A stretch of 64,000 nt of DNA from Liolophura sinensis (GCF_032854445.1 NC_088300.1:72702984-72766983), one strand, 5' to 3'; counted from the first letter of the stretch, positions 42,901 through 57,900 are shown. Notes: generated by a model from the letters alone, not told the origin. Numbers and translations are program-made.

Positions 42901-45900
42901 TGAAACAGTTGCACGGCGACAGTGTAATTTTGCAAGCTGTTATCAAACATGTACATGTGAAGCTCTCTGCTCATGTTTGTGTAATATCACAAGTAGAAAT
43001 AGATTCATTAAACATGATGTAAAATTGGGAAGAACAGGGTATGGGGGAAATTTAATTGAACAGTAAACTTTGTACATGTATTTATATAACTCTGGAAAAT
43101 TGAATTTCTGGCATTAATCACTTGGTCTTTTACCTCCCAACTTGCCGTCTTCCTGAAGGGTTTTTATTTTTTCAGCAAGCTGAGCAACAATGAAATCACA
43201 AGAGTTGAGAACAATGGAGTCTTCAGAAAATTACCTAACCTGCAAGTCATGTAAGTGTATTTATAGTTACAAAGCCAATTGCAGCTGCACACAAAATAAG
43301 AAAATGAATTGCACTTTGCTGGTTGAAAGGAAGGCAAAAGTAGGTGTTAATTAACCAATATGTAGCAGCTTCTTCCGAGCAGTTCATGTAAATGTTATTT
43401 AGAATACCTGACAGACGATGCTGTTGCATGAAGTGACAGGTCTCAGGCCTTCGGAAATGGCAGAGGTGATATAACTGTCAGAGAAATTGATAGTGTGATC
43501 AAGCTGTCACATCAACTGCTGCATGCAGTCAACACTGCACCGCCAATCATTATCACTGCACCATTTCATCAGTTGTCGATAGAGTTGTGATTAAATGAGA
43601 AAAACTGGGCATGTCAGCGTGAGTCACAGCGTATTGATTTGTCCACGGCTTGTCCTGATTCATTTTCTCTGTCAACTAGGCCTACCTGTATGCAGTCAAA
43701 AGCCTTGGCAAACTTGCAAAGCAATGTACAGCAAGGAATAAATGCTGTCCAGTAAATTAACTACCCTGATTAAGCAGTCCACTTTCCATCTGCAGAAACA
43801 GATACTGTTTTTGTCATCCTGCTTTCTCTCCCTGCTCATCCTATCACAATGTTATTGATTCAGCTTGCGCTCTATTAAAGCTCTTAATTTTCTGCTTGAT
43901 GCAAGATGGCTATCTTAAGGTCCTCTTGGGTAGAGTTGTGGTAGGATGGGTCAGAGTTAAGGAATGTGGGGCTGTGGGGTTAAAGGTACCCATCCCCTGG
44001 GAGATGGCACATTCCTGAGCAGAACTCAAACCTGTGGACTCATTCTCGTGAGCTCATCCATTCTGCAGCAAGACAATCATTATGGAGAAAAGCCTCAATC
44101 AATTCTCTTTTGTCTGTAGTTACAAATAAAACAAGTGTGATTGGGTTTAATATGATTTTGTCTGAAAAGCTTACGCATGATTTTACCAACTGTATTGAAA
44201 TTCATATTATTTTTAACAAGGTTAAGGAAGGATGCATTTATTTTACATGCTGCTACTTTGATAAATTCATTTCACTGCACAGGCTACTGGAAGTCATGTG
44301 CGTGTGACCATTACTTGTCATGGTGTTATATCTGTTTTGGTGAAAGAAGCTGAAAATTGTTTTGACATCCTGTCTTGGGAAAAGATCAACTACGGTACCT
44401 TCATGTTTAGAAATGACATGCGGTGTGAAGTTGCAATATCACACAGCATCATGGTTATGTGGATTAAAGTTTATAGGAATCAGAGGGGTGGGTTGCACAG
44501 ATACATGTATTCTCTTTAGAGTATGGTACAGGATGGACTTTCAGTTGCTTATATGTTAACATTCTACTTGACCTTGAAGCAGTGGCATAAGTGCAGCGCA
44601 AGACTACCCACAAGTGCCATTTCATTAAATGGTTAATTATGGTGATGAATTCATATCATAAAGTTGAAAAGGTCAAACAGGTATTTGAAGTTGTGAAGAT
44701 TGCTAGTTGGTTGTCTGTACCAGGTAGGATGTACACATGTATCTCTGATTGAGAGAGAGAGTTAATGCGATGAGGCTCTGAAAGGTGGTGTTATTAGTGT
44801 AAGAGGGCACACAAGTGACTGCATTGACACGATAATTACCGTGAGTGTGCATCGTGATGGGCCTGCCACCGCTGCCACCAAACCAACCGATGCGCTCCAT
44901 ATTGATTGAGTAATCTCCACTGTACAAGTGCTCATGTAGACAGAATGGCACCAGCACTTGAGTCTCCCTTAATCACAGCAGCACCTTTGGTTTTTTCATC
45001 TTTGCCTTAGTTGCTGTTATTATCATGAGAACAACAAGCGTGGGGTCAGCCAAGTGCCAGGCTTCACACATTACAGCTGTGCCCTGTTTCCCTGACACTT
45101 ACCTGATCCGGCCGCTCTTATAACGATACTCATCCACCTGAACAAGTGTAGTTCTTCACCCAAACAAATGGAAGTATACAAGCTAGCCCGTAGTGAGCAT
45201 ACATATACAGACTATGGATTTACAAATTACCAGGTATAATGACATACTGCTATTAATTACAGGTACATGTACATGTATATTTATGTGTTCATACGGGTAC
45301 CTGACTATCATCCTGCTTCATGTTCCTACATATTCACATACATATGCTTGGGTGAAGCTGCATATACATTGATTGCCTGACAGATTTCACAACTTCAGCC
45401 TAAATTCTGATCATGCCAAATAACATATAATTTGTGTAATAAATGAACAGAATAATGTAACAATTCTTCTAGAGCACAAAACAGTGTACACCCATCTTTT
45501 AACCATGTTACAGTATTTGCAACATCAGGATAACTTAATGTTTTTAAGTATTCACATGTGTGGATGTGTACCTGTATTCTCAGGCAAGTATTTAGCAGAG
45601 ATTTTCTTTCTTTACAGAGATCTACAACACAACCACATTGACACCATTGAAGAAAACTCATTTGAGGGTTTAGATAAAGTTACAGAATTGTAAGTTTCAT
45701 TTTTAACTGGCATAAGTGTAGAAAGCAGTTGTTACATTTTTATTCTGTTCAGAATTTTTATTCTGTTTTTATTTAATAAAAAATATCTTCACTCCAGATA
45801 AACATTTGCAGTCATTGTTTGGTAGGCTGGAATTGAATGAGTTTCTTTGATCTCCTTACATGTGACAATGTTTTTAAAAAGTAGTTAACCTCTTGATCAT

Positions 45901-48900
45901 TATTTAATGATGAACATGGACGTTAATGTCACGTTTATGGTCTTGCCAGTCACTTTTCTCCTGTTTACTGTTATCTGCATACATCAGCATCATTGTTTTT
46001 CTTTTGCAGACTTCTCACAGACAACCGTCTATCTCAAATCTCAGCTGAGATGTTCAAAGGGCTGAAGAGTTTGAAGACTTTGTAAGTCATTTATGGTACC
46101 AAAAAAAATGAGTTGCTGAGAAGTTTACAGCATTCCTGCTCCTCAGAAAAGACTTTTAATGAAAGAAATGTTAGTTTTTAAGATTTTAACTACATTCAGT
46201 TGTTTTATAACTGATGCGGAAGAAAGTGCTCAGTGAAAGTTGTAATCAATCATATATGTTAAGTGTTCATTTTACATATTAGCAGCTTGATTTCAACCTT
46301 TTAGTGTTATAAATGGGAAAGGGTAATGGGTTAAATAAAGTCTAAAACACATTAATAATATAATGTCTCTAGCTTTGGACAGAGCTAGAAATGTACAGAT
46401 TGTGGATACACCCTTTTGTGGGAATACATCCAGTTGTCTGCTCTGTTTTGCAATGACTCAGTCTTCCCATCAATTTTAGTTGTCTTTAGTTGTTTTAAGA
46501 CCTTCCAGTAAAGTAACCAGTTTTCTTTAAACCAAATAAAATATACAGCTTCTTGTCTTCAAAGAGTGTATCTTTTAGTCAAGGAGGTCAAATTAAGGAC
46601 AAAGCAATAAATCATGAGGATTAGGGGCTTGTGAAGTAGCTGTTACTTTTATTACGGGTACTTATTTTGGCCTGTACCTTGTATGCTTCAGGACCCTACG
46701 CACAAACAGAATCCCTTGTATCAATAATTCAACCTTTTCATCCCTGGAGTCCAATTCGTCAGCTGTAAGTATGAAAAACTTGAGAAAAGGTATATCTTTT
46801 TATCAAAGAAGTATACTTGACAGGTTAGGTTTCTGTTTTTTCAGTTAGAAATCCGCAACTTCCTGTTTCATTTCCTGTGTGTTTTGCACGGTGTAAAAAG
46901 ATACAGTTATTTTTCAAACTTTATGTTTTCAGTCCTGTATTGCTCTCTGTGTGTTATAATTCACAATGTATGTGTAATATGATGTTTTTCACAGATCACT
47001 CTTTGACAACCAGATCAGGTGCATTATGCCTGGGGCATTTGATAAGCTCCGTATGATATCCACATTGTAAGTAGGAACTTTTTGTCAGCAAGCAATACCT
47101 TTCACATATCCACTCCAGTGGTGAAGGCAGATCTTCACACAAGAAAAATCATCCATATAATTTATTTAGTTATTAATTTGATTGGTGTTTTATGCCGTAC
47201 TCGAGAATATTTCACTTATACGACAGTGGTTAGCATTATGGTGGGAGGAAACCCACAACCATCCGCAGGTTGCTGACAGACCTTCCCACTTACTCATCTA
47301 TATAAAGTATGATATATAATTAAAATATCGCATAGAGTTTAGTTGTGTTGAATGTATTTTCTTAGGTAAGCAAACACTCCAGCTTAATTGAGAAGCATCA
47401 GAAAATATGATGTAGTGTTCTCAGATATTTTTTTTTGAAAATAATTTGCTAAAAAAATAACTGTTACATCCAATTATTTCCAGAAACTTAATGTCCAATC
47501 CATTTAACTGTAACTGCCAAATAAAGTGGTTACCTGAATGGTTGAAAAAGAAGAATGTTGTGTCAGGTAACCCCGCCTGCCTGATGCCCCATGGACTGAA
47601 GGGGCGCCCCCTACAAGACCTCAGTGCCGAGGAACTGGTCTGTGAAGGTAAATAACTCCAAGAGTCTACAGGCATTGGTGTATGATGTACAGACATGTAT
47701 ATAGTATCTCTCTCCGATGTTTTTCTAATAAACCAAACCACTCAGGACATTAAATTTGTGTGTTCATGATAAATGACATGAACACTTACCTGAGAGTGTG
47801 AATTCAGATCTATGTATTTGAGGACAATTTTCAGATACAGTCATTATTTTCAGGCAAGCCTCATCATTTTGTCCTACACTGCAGTTTACCTGTATACATG
47901 AACATGTACATGTAGTGGTACATGTACAACACATTGTACATACATGGATGTCAGACATGTATATATTGCATGGGGGAAGCAGAGATTGTAAATAAGGGCT
48001 TTTGGCTTGGGTTCCAAAGGCTTCCTGCTAAAGTTGTGCCTTCATTCTCCATTCCTTCATTTCTTTGGTTAATTTGTTCAAGCTAAGCTGTATATTGCTT
48101 AACATTTTGTTGGTGATTTTGTTTTGGGTTTCCTTGTTTCAATAAACCTTACCACGATACCATTCATTAGCTATGCTGCAGGTTTAAGATGAAGATGTGT
48201 AGGTTGAGAGCTGTGTTAATGTCTATTCCACAGAGAATAACCAGATAGGCTGTCACGTGGGAACACCTCCTTGCTGCCCATCAAGTACGTTTGGTAAGAG
48301 AGTCAGCTTCCCACAAAAGTTGGCTCACAGTTATCATACAAGTAGATAATTAATCATCTTTGTTCGACCTAAATCCCATGTGTGCTGAGTTCTATACTCA
48401 TTCTCCCAGCACATCTGACATTTTCATAATCCTACCCTGTAATGCCATGTATCTCCATTCCCCAGTGCTTACCTTTCCAAATCTGTCAGTTTTACACCTT
48501 TCTGACAGATTAACCATTTTCCAGATCTTCATCTTTGGTTGTAGTTTGCACTTTCCCCATGTTATATTCATATATATGTCACCATTTCAGTCCTCATCCC
48601 CTTTTGGCTGTACTGTATTATGGAGTTATTAAGAAGATCATAGTGGCTGTTACATATTCCTTTGGGCCTTTTCAAATCTTTATTTACTTTAATTTGCATA
48701 TTAGTTCGCCTTGTGAAGTAAAGAGAGGTATGGTGAGAGTGGGGTCAGATGCTGTCGACGGCGGTGCCAGTGTCCAGTTTGATTAAAGGTTTTGGCCAAT
48801 CAGAGGGTTGCAGTGACCACCATACATAGACATAGATCATCGACAGGGATTTGAATGTCGAAGACCAAGGAAGTCTTTTACCTCATAGCTCAACATTTTG

Positions 48901-51900
48901 TTCAGCTTTTCACAGGGCTTCAATTGCCTCCCATAGCACATGGATTGCCAAATGCTGTTTGTGATTAGCATATCAAAGACCTCTTTGGTAAAGTTGTGCT
49001 CTAAAACACAGAGTGTCTTTTACCACCTCAATGATGTACAACTCCATAACATATGAAGTTGCTGCTCTGCAGTCTTTATGCATACGATAAACAGTGATAG
49101 TTGTGACAGTATAATAATTTTAGTCTTTCTTGGTGATTTAATGGCAAGATCTTAGAACTATATAATTAGAGGATAATATTTGTGTATGGCAGCGGGAATC
49201 AGTCTGCTGTTTTTTGGGTTTAGAGGTAAATATTTGAATGTATCACATGATTTGAACATTATGCAGTTTTACAAACTGCTCAAACAAGCGAGCTGTCGGT
49301 ATTCTCCGAATGCCTTGTTGTAGCTGTTGTGGCCACATATCTGTGCTGTTGAAAGGAATTTGCTGAGATGGTTATGTAAATCTGCGTTCACATATGATTT
49401 GTCATATTGACTTGCTCAGTGCAACAAGTGGAATGAAAATGGGACAACACTATTCCATTAGCCACATTAGATGGTGCTATTTGTCGAATACTACAACTGT
49501 GTGAAATAGCATATGTCCTGACCTCACTCACCGAGTAGACTCCACAATCACACCATATGAACATGACTTAAAGCTGCATGAACTATACAGGGCTGAAGAG
49601 TGCTGCAGGTCTAATACATACTACTTGTATCTTCACCTGTTATGTTTCATATTTTCCACAGATATGTCTCACCTGTTTTTCATATTTTTTTTTTTTTAAA
49701 TCTCACTTTTTCCCCTCTATTTCCTGTTACACCTCACCTTTTCCCATGTCACAGATGTGTCTTATCTTTTCCCCAGATATGTATGCATTCTATATTTCTG
49801 ACCCTTTCCCATTTTATGTCTTATATTTCCCTCTATTATCTGTATATCTTGCATTTTCCCTCTTACATCTCATAGATAATTTAGCCAGCTGTAATTTTAA
49901 ACTCCTTAAATTAATTGTAGGTATACGAATTTGTGAAAGTAGTAATGTGAAATACCAGGGCACACTCCATTCATAAGAAAATGTTTTGGATATATATTTT
50001 TCATTATTTTCCACCTGATTTGGGTACCATCTCATTTGCTAAGCTGCGCATGAGGTTTTGGCTGAACTTCTGAACTTGTTTTATGCGCTTTGCTTTCAGG
50101 TTTTGCTATGGTTCCTTCACATAGAAGGTTTCAGCACCTTGTCCATGTATGTCTATGTAGTTAAAACATTATACAAATAACCAGTATAGTGTCATACAGT
50201 ATGGTGAATGTTTATCTCAAAAATAGAAAATTATAAGACTGGTTTACTGGAAAAATGGTATATTTGTCAGTGATGTTACCTCACGTTTGGACAGAACTTG
50301 TTTGTCTAAGGTTTCACATATTTTTTATCTAAAAGTTTGTATTGTTTGGTCAAAGTACATGTATTATCAAATCAGAATGAGTTGAAGTGTTTATGTTGTG
50401 CTTCAGCTATAAGCTAAGAAAGAAACATTATCCTCAGAAATCTCGGCTGGATTGTGTACGTTCTCCTCTGGATTGCTACATATGAAAGAACCAAAGTGTC
50501 AATAGGTACATGTAGCTGAAATGCAGCCACATTATTAAATATCGAACTGCTCTGAAAAGTTTCTAATGAATTTTTAAAATTAGCTACCACCTGGATGTAT
50601 CCACCATTGTTGCCAGTGGTTTGATTAACGGTTGTTAAATGTGTTGTGAAATCGTGCATATGATATGCATAGTTGTTCATTTATGCAATTGCCTTCACTC
50701 ATCATATAAATCCCTCAAGTAATGGTTTGATCTATTGTGATTTGCTAGACAATCAGATAGAGAACAGCTGTGACCCACGGGCTTACTGCCCCCCGAAATG
50801 TAAGTGTACAGGAACGGAGGTGCGCTGCAGCAGGCAAGGACTGGAAGAGTTTCCAGCCAACATTCCACTGGACACTACAGAACTGTAAGTATAGGCGTAC
50901 CTAAAGTCAGTAATCATGTCTTACTTAACACAGAGCTGTATTACAGTAATGCAACACAAAACTGTATTGTGTGAATTTAAACAGTCATGTCTTATACAAC
51001 ACAAAACTTTATGAAGTGAACGTTCATTCAGTCATATCTTAAGCAGTGTTGAACTGTATAAGGTGAACATTGATATAATCATACAATGTTCCACACAGAT
51101 CAGTGTGTTGAGTGAAACTTGTAATTTGAACACCATGCTGTGCATGTGGAACTGCACAGTGTATAGTGCACCCTTCTGTCTATTGCATTTGGAACAGAAC
51201 TGTAATGTACACCCAGCCCTTTGTATCTTATTCGACATATAACTATAACTGCAACATGTACACTTGGACTTTTAGCTCTTATATATGCTTCTCTACAAAT
51301 CTACATGAACCTTTCACCAGAATATTGTATTTGCAATATGACAAATAAGTTCTTGGATACTTTACACTTGTTATGTCTTGCACAATACATAACACTTGCC
51401 ATATGCACCTTTTGATTTTTATGTAATGTTCTAAAGTTTCTAACATGATTTATAAACTCAAAGCAAATTATTCACCCCAAAAAACAATTGTATGCAGAAA
51501 GAAAACATTAATTTGTGTCATTATGACAATGTATACACATGTACAAGCACATTCCTCTATTTTCAAATGTAGTATAAATTAAGGTTCACAAAAGTAAAGT
51601 TACAAATAAACATGCATGTTTACTATTAAAGCTATTCCTAATGTCCTTCATTTATTTTTGGCCCATTACAGACATGAAGGGTAAACCTTAGTACGAGGTA
51701 TAGATGGGATGTGTATGGGGTGTACGCCTCATGTTCACCTTAGTGTGAGGTTAAGATGAGGTGTACACCTCATCTATATTATCTGAGGTGTACTGTACCT
51801 CAAGTACACCCCAGTCATATGCCTATACCTCAGATGTACCTCAGGAGCATATAATTTATACAGCCAATATTTAAGTTTTTGAGCTTGTTTTCTATCAAAA

Positions 51901-54900
51901 TAAAAGTGAAAACAGTGTCTGTAACTATGTACCTCACATACACCTCAGGCATAATGTTTGTTACCTAATATTTACTTGGGGCACCTCCATTATAGGTGTA
52001 CTTGAGGTACTAATTTGCATAATTGGCAGTACCTTAGATACACCTCACATATACCTCAAGTATACTTTAGACAGACCTCAGTTTAAATATGCTACATCTC
52101 AGTGGTACATGTACACCTCAGGTATACCTCCAGTACACCTTATAAGGGTAAGAGGTGTAATGACGAAGTTTTTGTTTTGGCCTGTAGCAGTAGCATCATC
52201 TGTAGTAGCAAGAAGTTATTTATTTGATTGGTGTTATTCACCCTACTCAAGAATACAGTAGCAAAGAAAATGCAAAAATGTTATCATTCTCTTGTGCTCT
52301 TTTTCATGTAGTTGGGTTGTGGTATGTACTTTATCTGTATAGTCCTTGTTATAGTTGAAGAAACATCAGATTTATATAGTTTTCAGCAGCCGCTTTTGTA
52401 TCAAAGCTATCTGATTCAGCCGAGAAGGTGTAAAGTGAGAACACTTTTAACTTTAAAGCTTTGTGGTAAAAGTTTTTCCATATCTGATGGTTTCAAGTGA
52501 ATTATTACCTGATTTTATCAGATTAAGCCTAGTGGCTGGCTTTGTCTGTCTGAAAGTGAGATAAAGGATCTACCCGGAAATACCTGTTATTGAGTTAAAG
52601 TCCTAAGGTCCTGTGAACCAGAGCTGCTATCTAAGGGACTGTAAAGTGTTGGTGACAGTTAAGGCTTTATAGTGGTTATATACGATATAATGTTAGGGTA
52701 CTGTATCAGTTAAATGTATAAGATAGGTACATCCTTAAGCTACTGTCCGGGTGGGCTAGCTCAGATTTGTTGTCAGAAGTGGGATGAAAGACAAACCTGT
52801 ACCAAGCTCACTGTAAACCTAACCGTTTATCAATAAGATGACTGTCCACGGGGGTAATTGAGCATGATTTCTGGCCCCTTTAGGGCAGCTCACAGGGCGT
52901 TCTGTTCCAGGTGCTCAGTGGTTAGGGAAACTGCAGCACACAGCACCCTCTGTCCGGTGGGCTAGTTATTAGTTCTGCTACGGCCTGGGGCACTGACCCC
53001 TGCTGACATCTTTGCCGACGCGAGCCACGCACCTTTATGTATTGTCCCTGAGTCAATGGCGATCAGCAGACTGATAAAGTGATCATCCGTCAGAAGAATA
53101 AAATTGATGTTCTTATTGGGAGATAGTAATTATGGTGCATTCATTGATGCAGACAATATGCCTAGCCACGGATCCACCTCCTTCATTCATAAGGTTTTAT
53201 ACAACTGTGGAGTAATGGTGTAAAATTTACGACGTATTGTGTTCCTTCAGTGAAGTGTTACATAGGTTTAATTTTTGACGACTTGTTTTGTAAGCAGGCA
53301 CTTGACTGTATGGGAATAAAACTATTATAAAAAAACTCCTGGATACATATTGCTACGATCTCTAACAAGTGAAGTTTCTAAGCTTTTCTCACTTTTTTCC
53401 AGATACCTGGATGTGAACAAAATCACCACAATATCTCGTGAAGTTGGATTACTCACAAAACTGACCAAATTGTAAGTACAATGTTTGTCTAATTTGTATT
53501 GGATATTTGTTTTATGCTAATATACATGTATTTTTAAGGTTTGCTCCTGGGTATCCAGATGAACAGGCCATTGACAATAAGTATTCCTGGGTATCAGGGT
53601 GAACAGGCCATTGACAATAAGTATTCCTGGGTAACAGGGTGAACAGGCCATTGACAATAAGTATTCCTGGGTATCCAGGTGAACTGGCCATTGACAATAA
53701 GTATTCCTGGGTATCCAGGTGAACAGGCCATTGACAATAAGTATTCCTGGGTGTTAGGGTGAACAGGCCATTAACAGTAAGGATTCGTGGGTATCAGGGT
53801 GGACAGGCCATTGACAATAAGTATTCCTGGGTATCAGGGTGGACAGGCCATTGACAATAAGTATTTCTGGGTATCCAGGTGAACAGGCCATTGACAATAA
53901 GTGTTCCTGGGTATCCAGGTGAACTGGCCATTGACAACAAGTATTCCTGGATATCAGGGTGAACAGACCTTTGACAATAAATGTTCCTGGGTATCCAAGT
54001 GAACTGACCATTGACAATAAGTATTCCTGGGTAACATGGTGAACAGGCCATTGACAATAAGTATCCCTGGGTATTAGGGTGAACTGGCCATTGACAATAA
54101 GTGTTCCTGGGTACCCAGGTGAACTGGCTATTGACAACAAGTATTCCTGGATATCAGGGTGAATAGGCCTTTGGCAATAAGTATTCCTGGGTATCCAGGT
54201 GAACTGGCCATTGACAACAAGTATTCCTGGGTGTTAGGGTGAACAGGCCATTAACAGTAAGTATTCCTGGGTATCAGGGTGAACAGGCCATTGACAATAA
54301 GTATTCCTGGGTATTAGGGTGAAAAGGTCATTGACAATAAGTATTCCTGGGTATCAGGGTGAACAGGCCATTGACAATAAGTATTCCTGGGTGTTAGGGT
54401 GAACAGGCCATTAACAGTAAGCATTCGTGGGTATCAGGGTGGACAGGCCATTGACAATAAGTATTCCTGGGTATTACGGTGAAAAGGCCATTGACAATAA
54501 GTATTCCTGGGTATCAAGGTGAACAGGCCATTGACAATAAGTATTCCTGGGTATCCAGGTGAACAGGCCATTGACAATAAGTATTCCTGGGTATCAGGGT
54601 GAGCAGGCCATTGACAATAAGTATTCCTGGGTATTAGGGTGAACAGGCCATTAACAGTAAGGATTCGTGGGTATCAGGGTGGACAGGCCATTGACAATAA
54701 GTATTCATGGGTATTACGGTGAACAGGCCATTGACAAAAAGTATTCCTGGGTATCAGGGTGAACAGGCCATTGACAATAAGTATTCCTGGGTATTAGGGT
54801 GAACAGGCCATTGACAGTAAGTATTCCTGGCTGTTAGGGTGAACAGGCCATTGACAGTAAGTATTCCTGGCTGTTAGGGTGAACAGGCCATTGACAATAA

Positions 54901-57900
54901 GTATTCCTGGGTATTAGGGTGAACAGGCCATTGACAATAAGTATTCCTGGGTATCAGGGTGAACTGGCCTTTGGCAATAAGTATCCCTGGATATTATGGT
55001 GAACAGGCCATTGACAACAAGTATTCCTGGGTGCTAGGGTGAACAGGCCATTAACAGTAAGTATTCCTGGGTATCAGGGTGAACAGGCCATTGACAATAA
55101 GTATTCCTGGGTATTAGGGTGAAAAGGTCATTGACAATAAGTATTCCTGGGTATCAGGGTGAACAGGCCATTGACAATAAGTATTCCTGGGTGTTAGGGT
55201 GAACAGGCCATTAACAGTAAGGATTCGTGGGTATCAGGGTGGACAGGCCATTGACAATAAGTATTCCTGGGTATTACGGTGAAAAGGCCATTGACAATAA
55301 GTATTCCTGGGTATCAAGGTGAACAGGCCATTGACAATAAGTATTCCTGGGTATTAGGGTGGACAGGCCATTGACAATAAGTATTCCTGGGTATCAGGGT
55401 GAGCAGGCCATTGACAATAAGTATTCCTGGGTGTTAGGGTGAACAGGCCATTAACAGTAAGGATTCGTGGGTATCAGGGTGGACAGGCCATTGACAATAA
55501 GTATTCATGGGTATTACGGTGAACAGGCCATTGACAAAAAGTATTCCTGGGTATCAGGGTGAACAGGCCATTGACAATAAGTATTCCTGGGTATTAGGGT
55601 GAACAGGCCATTGACAGTAAGTATTCCTGGCTGTTAGGGTGAACAGGCCATTGACAGTAAGTATTCCTGGGTATTAGGGTGAACAGGCCATTGACAATAA
55701 GTATTCCTGGGTATCAGGGTGAACTGGCCTTTGGCAATAAGTATCCCTGAATTTTATGGTGAACAGGCCATTGACAATAAGTATTCCTGGGTGTTAGGGT
55801 GAACAGGCCATTAACAGTAAGGATTCGTGGGTATCAGGGTGGACAGGCCATTGACAATAAGTATTCCTGGGTATTACGGTGAAAAGGCCATTGACAATAA
55901 GTATTCCTGGGTATCAAGGTGAACAGACCATTGACAATAAGTATTCCTGGGTATCCAGGTGAACAGGCCATTGACAATAAGTATTCCTGGGTATCAGGGT
56001 GAGCAGGCCATTGACAATAAGTATTCCTGGGTGTTAGGGTGAACAGGCCATTAACAGTAAGGATTCGTGGGTATCAGGGTGGACAGGCCATTGACAATAA
56101 GTATTCATGGGTATTACGGTGAACAGGCCATTGACAAAAAGTATTCCTGGGTATCAGGGTGAACAGGCCATTGACAATAAGTATTCCTGGGTATTAGGGT
56201 GAACAGGCCATTGACAGTAAGTATTCCTGGCTGTTAGGGTGAACAGGCCATTGACAGTAAGTATTCCTGGCTGTTAGGGTGAACAGGCCATTGACAATAA
56301 GTATTCCTGGGTATTAGGGTGAACAGGCCATTGACAATAAGTATTCCTGGGTATCAGGGTGAACTGGCCTTTGGCAATAAGTATCCCTGGATTTTATGGT
56401 GAACAGGCCATTGACAATAAGTATTCCTGGGTGTTAGGGTGAACAGGCCATTAACAGTAAGTATTCCTGGGTATCAGGGTGAACAGGCCATTGACAATAA
56501 GTATTCCTGGGTATCAGGGTGAACTGACCATTGACAATAAGTATTCCTGGGTGTTAGGGTGAACAGGCCATTAACAGTAAGGATTCGTGGGTATCAGGGT
56601 GAACAGGCCATTGACAATAAGTATTCCTGGGTATCAAGGTGAACAGGCCATTGACAATAAGTATTCCTGGGTATCAAGGTGAACAGGCCATTGACAATAA
56701 GTATTCCTGGGTATTAGGGTGAACAGGCCATTGACAATAAGTATTCCTGGGTATTAGGGTGAACAGGCCATTGACAATAATTATTCCTGGGTATTAGGGT
56801 GAACTGGCCATTGACAATAAGTATAACATGTACCTTTACAGCCTCGAAAGTCGTCAGGCTTAATAGCATCCCATTGTTCACATAGTGCATTTTTAGCTCG
56901 TTTTGTTTTCAGATATCCTTCCTCCGACTGGAGACGTGGTTGAAATATTAAGAAGTCAGTTGTCTGTTTCTTTTGCAAGATTAAAGAGCATTCAGATGTT
57001 AACTCTGCATATTTCAAATTGATTGTGTTCTGATATATTTCATGAAATGTTTGTACATCACTTGCTGTAATTATTGTGCAAAATTAAAATTTCTGATGAA
57101 AATGATAAAAAAGAAAACAGGTCATCCAAGTTTGTCAATAGTTGTACATGTATAACTTGTCGACCTGTATACCTGAATTGTTATTTCACCCAGGGCTATT
57201 AACTAGCTATCAGGATGACTCACCTGGATTGAGTGTGTATCCACATATGACTCACCTGTCTAATAGATTATGTATGATGAAGTGTGGTCTATTTGATTGA
57301 TTTGTCCTTAAACCTGAGAGTATAGCTCATACACGATGCTCTGATTATATTATGTCATCTGTTTTATTGTGTGATATCATGATTCCTATTACCAAAACAT
57401 GCTCTCTGTAAGTGTTAAATGCATGCGGTATTGTCTGTTGTCATTGATCTTCATGTATTACCTGCACTGGATTGATGTTGCCATTTGTGGCACCTCTTTG
57501 TCCAGATAATAGCACTTTGTGTTTCATTAAGCTACGTTGATAGGGTTCAGTGTGGAAAAAATTAATACTGGTTTGGATCTTTTTGATGTTGAAGTGCATG
57601 TACCTTTTATTTGTCAGCTGTGAAAATTATGCACATTGTATAGCTAAGATTCAGTAAATACTTCTACTCACAGTGTGCAATGTACATGTGTATGTGGTCA
57701 TATTAAAAAGTGACTCTTTGTGTACATATCTCTGAACTGTGTCATCATCATGTAACTGTTTACCTGCATGCATTTTTTAGGTGGCCTATATTTATTGGAA
57801 TCCAACAGACACATGCACCTAATATCCCCTAAAAAATGTAGCTCTCTAATTGTTTTCAGAATAATTATTGGCATTATTACACAATTGTTTTACTCAATAT

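Larger units (their letters stand above)
50885..53402 (+). other. slit intron with dispersed repeats
   Basis: A 2.5-kb intron holding a degenerate tandem repeat (50915-51079), copy 2 of the ACCTCAGGTACACC element (51678-52160) and a SINE tail fragment (52216-52256). No exon. Confidence 0.75.

Noticed and set aside
49578-49976. 132-codon open frame rich in F, S and P
   Set aside because: It falls in a pyrimidine-rich repeat where stops are rare; no domain and no conservation clue.
53754-54140. Minus-strand open frames repeating [17 protein letters not shown]-like words
   Set aside because: They are a translation of the 40-bp minisatellite, where units with GTATCCAGG lack stops in all frames. 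No start context, domain or splice support.
53541-56824. Possible CRISPR array (regular direct repeats)
   Set aside because: There are no unique spacers; the whole 40-bp unit is repeated, and the context is a eukaryotic intron without cas genes.
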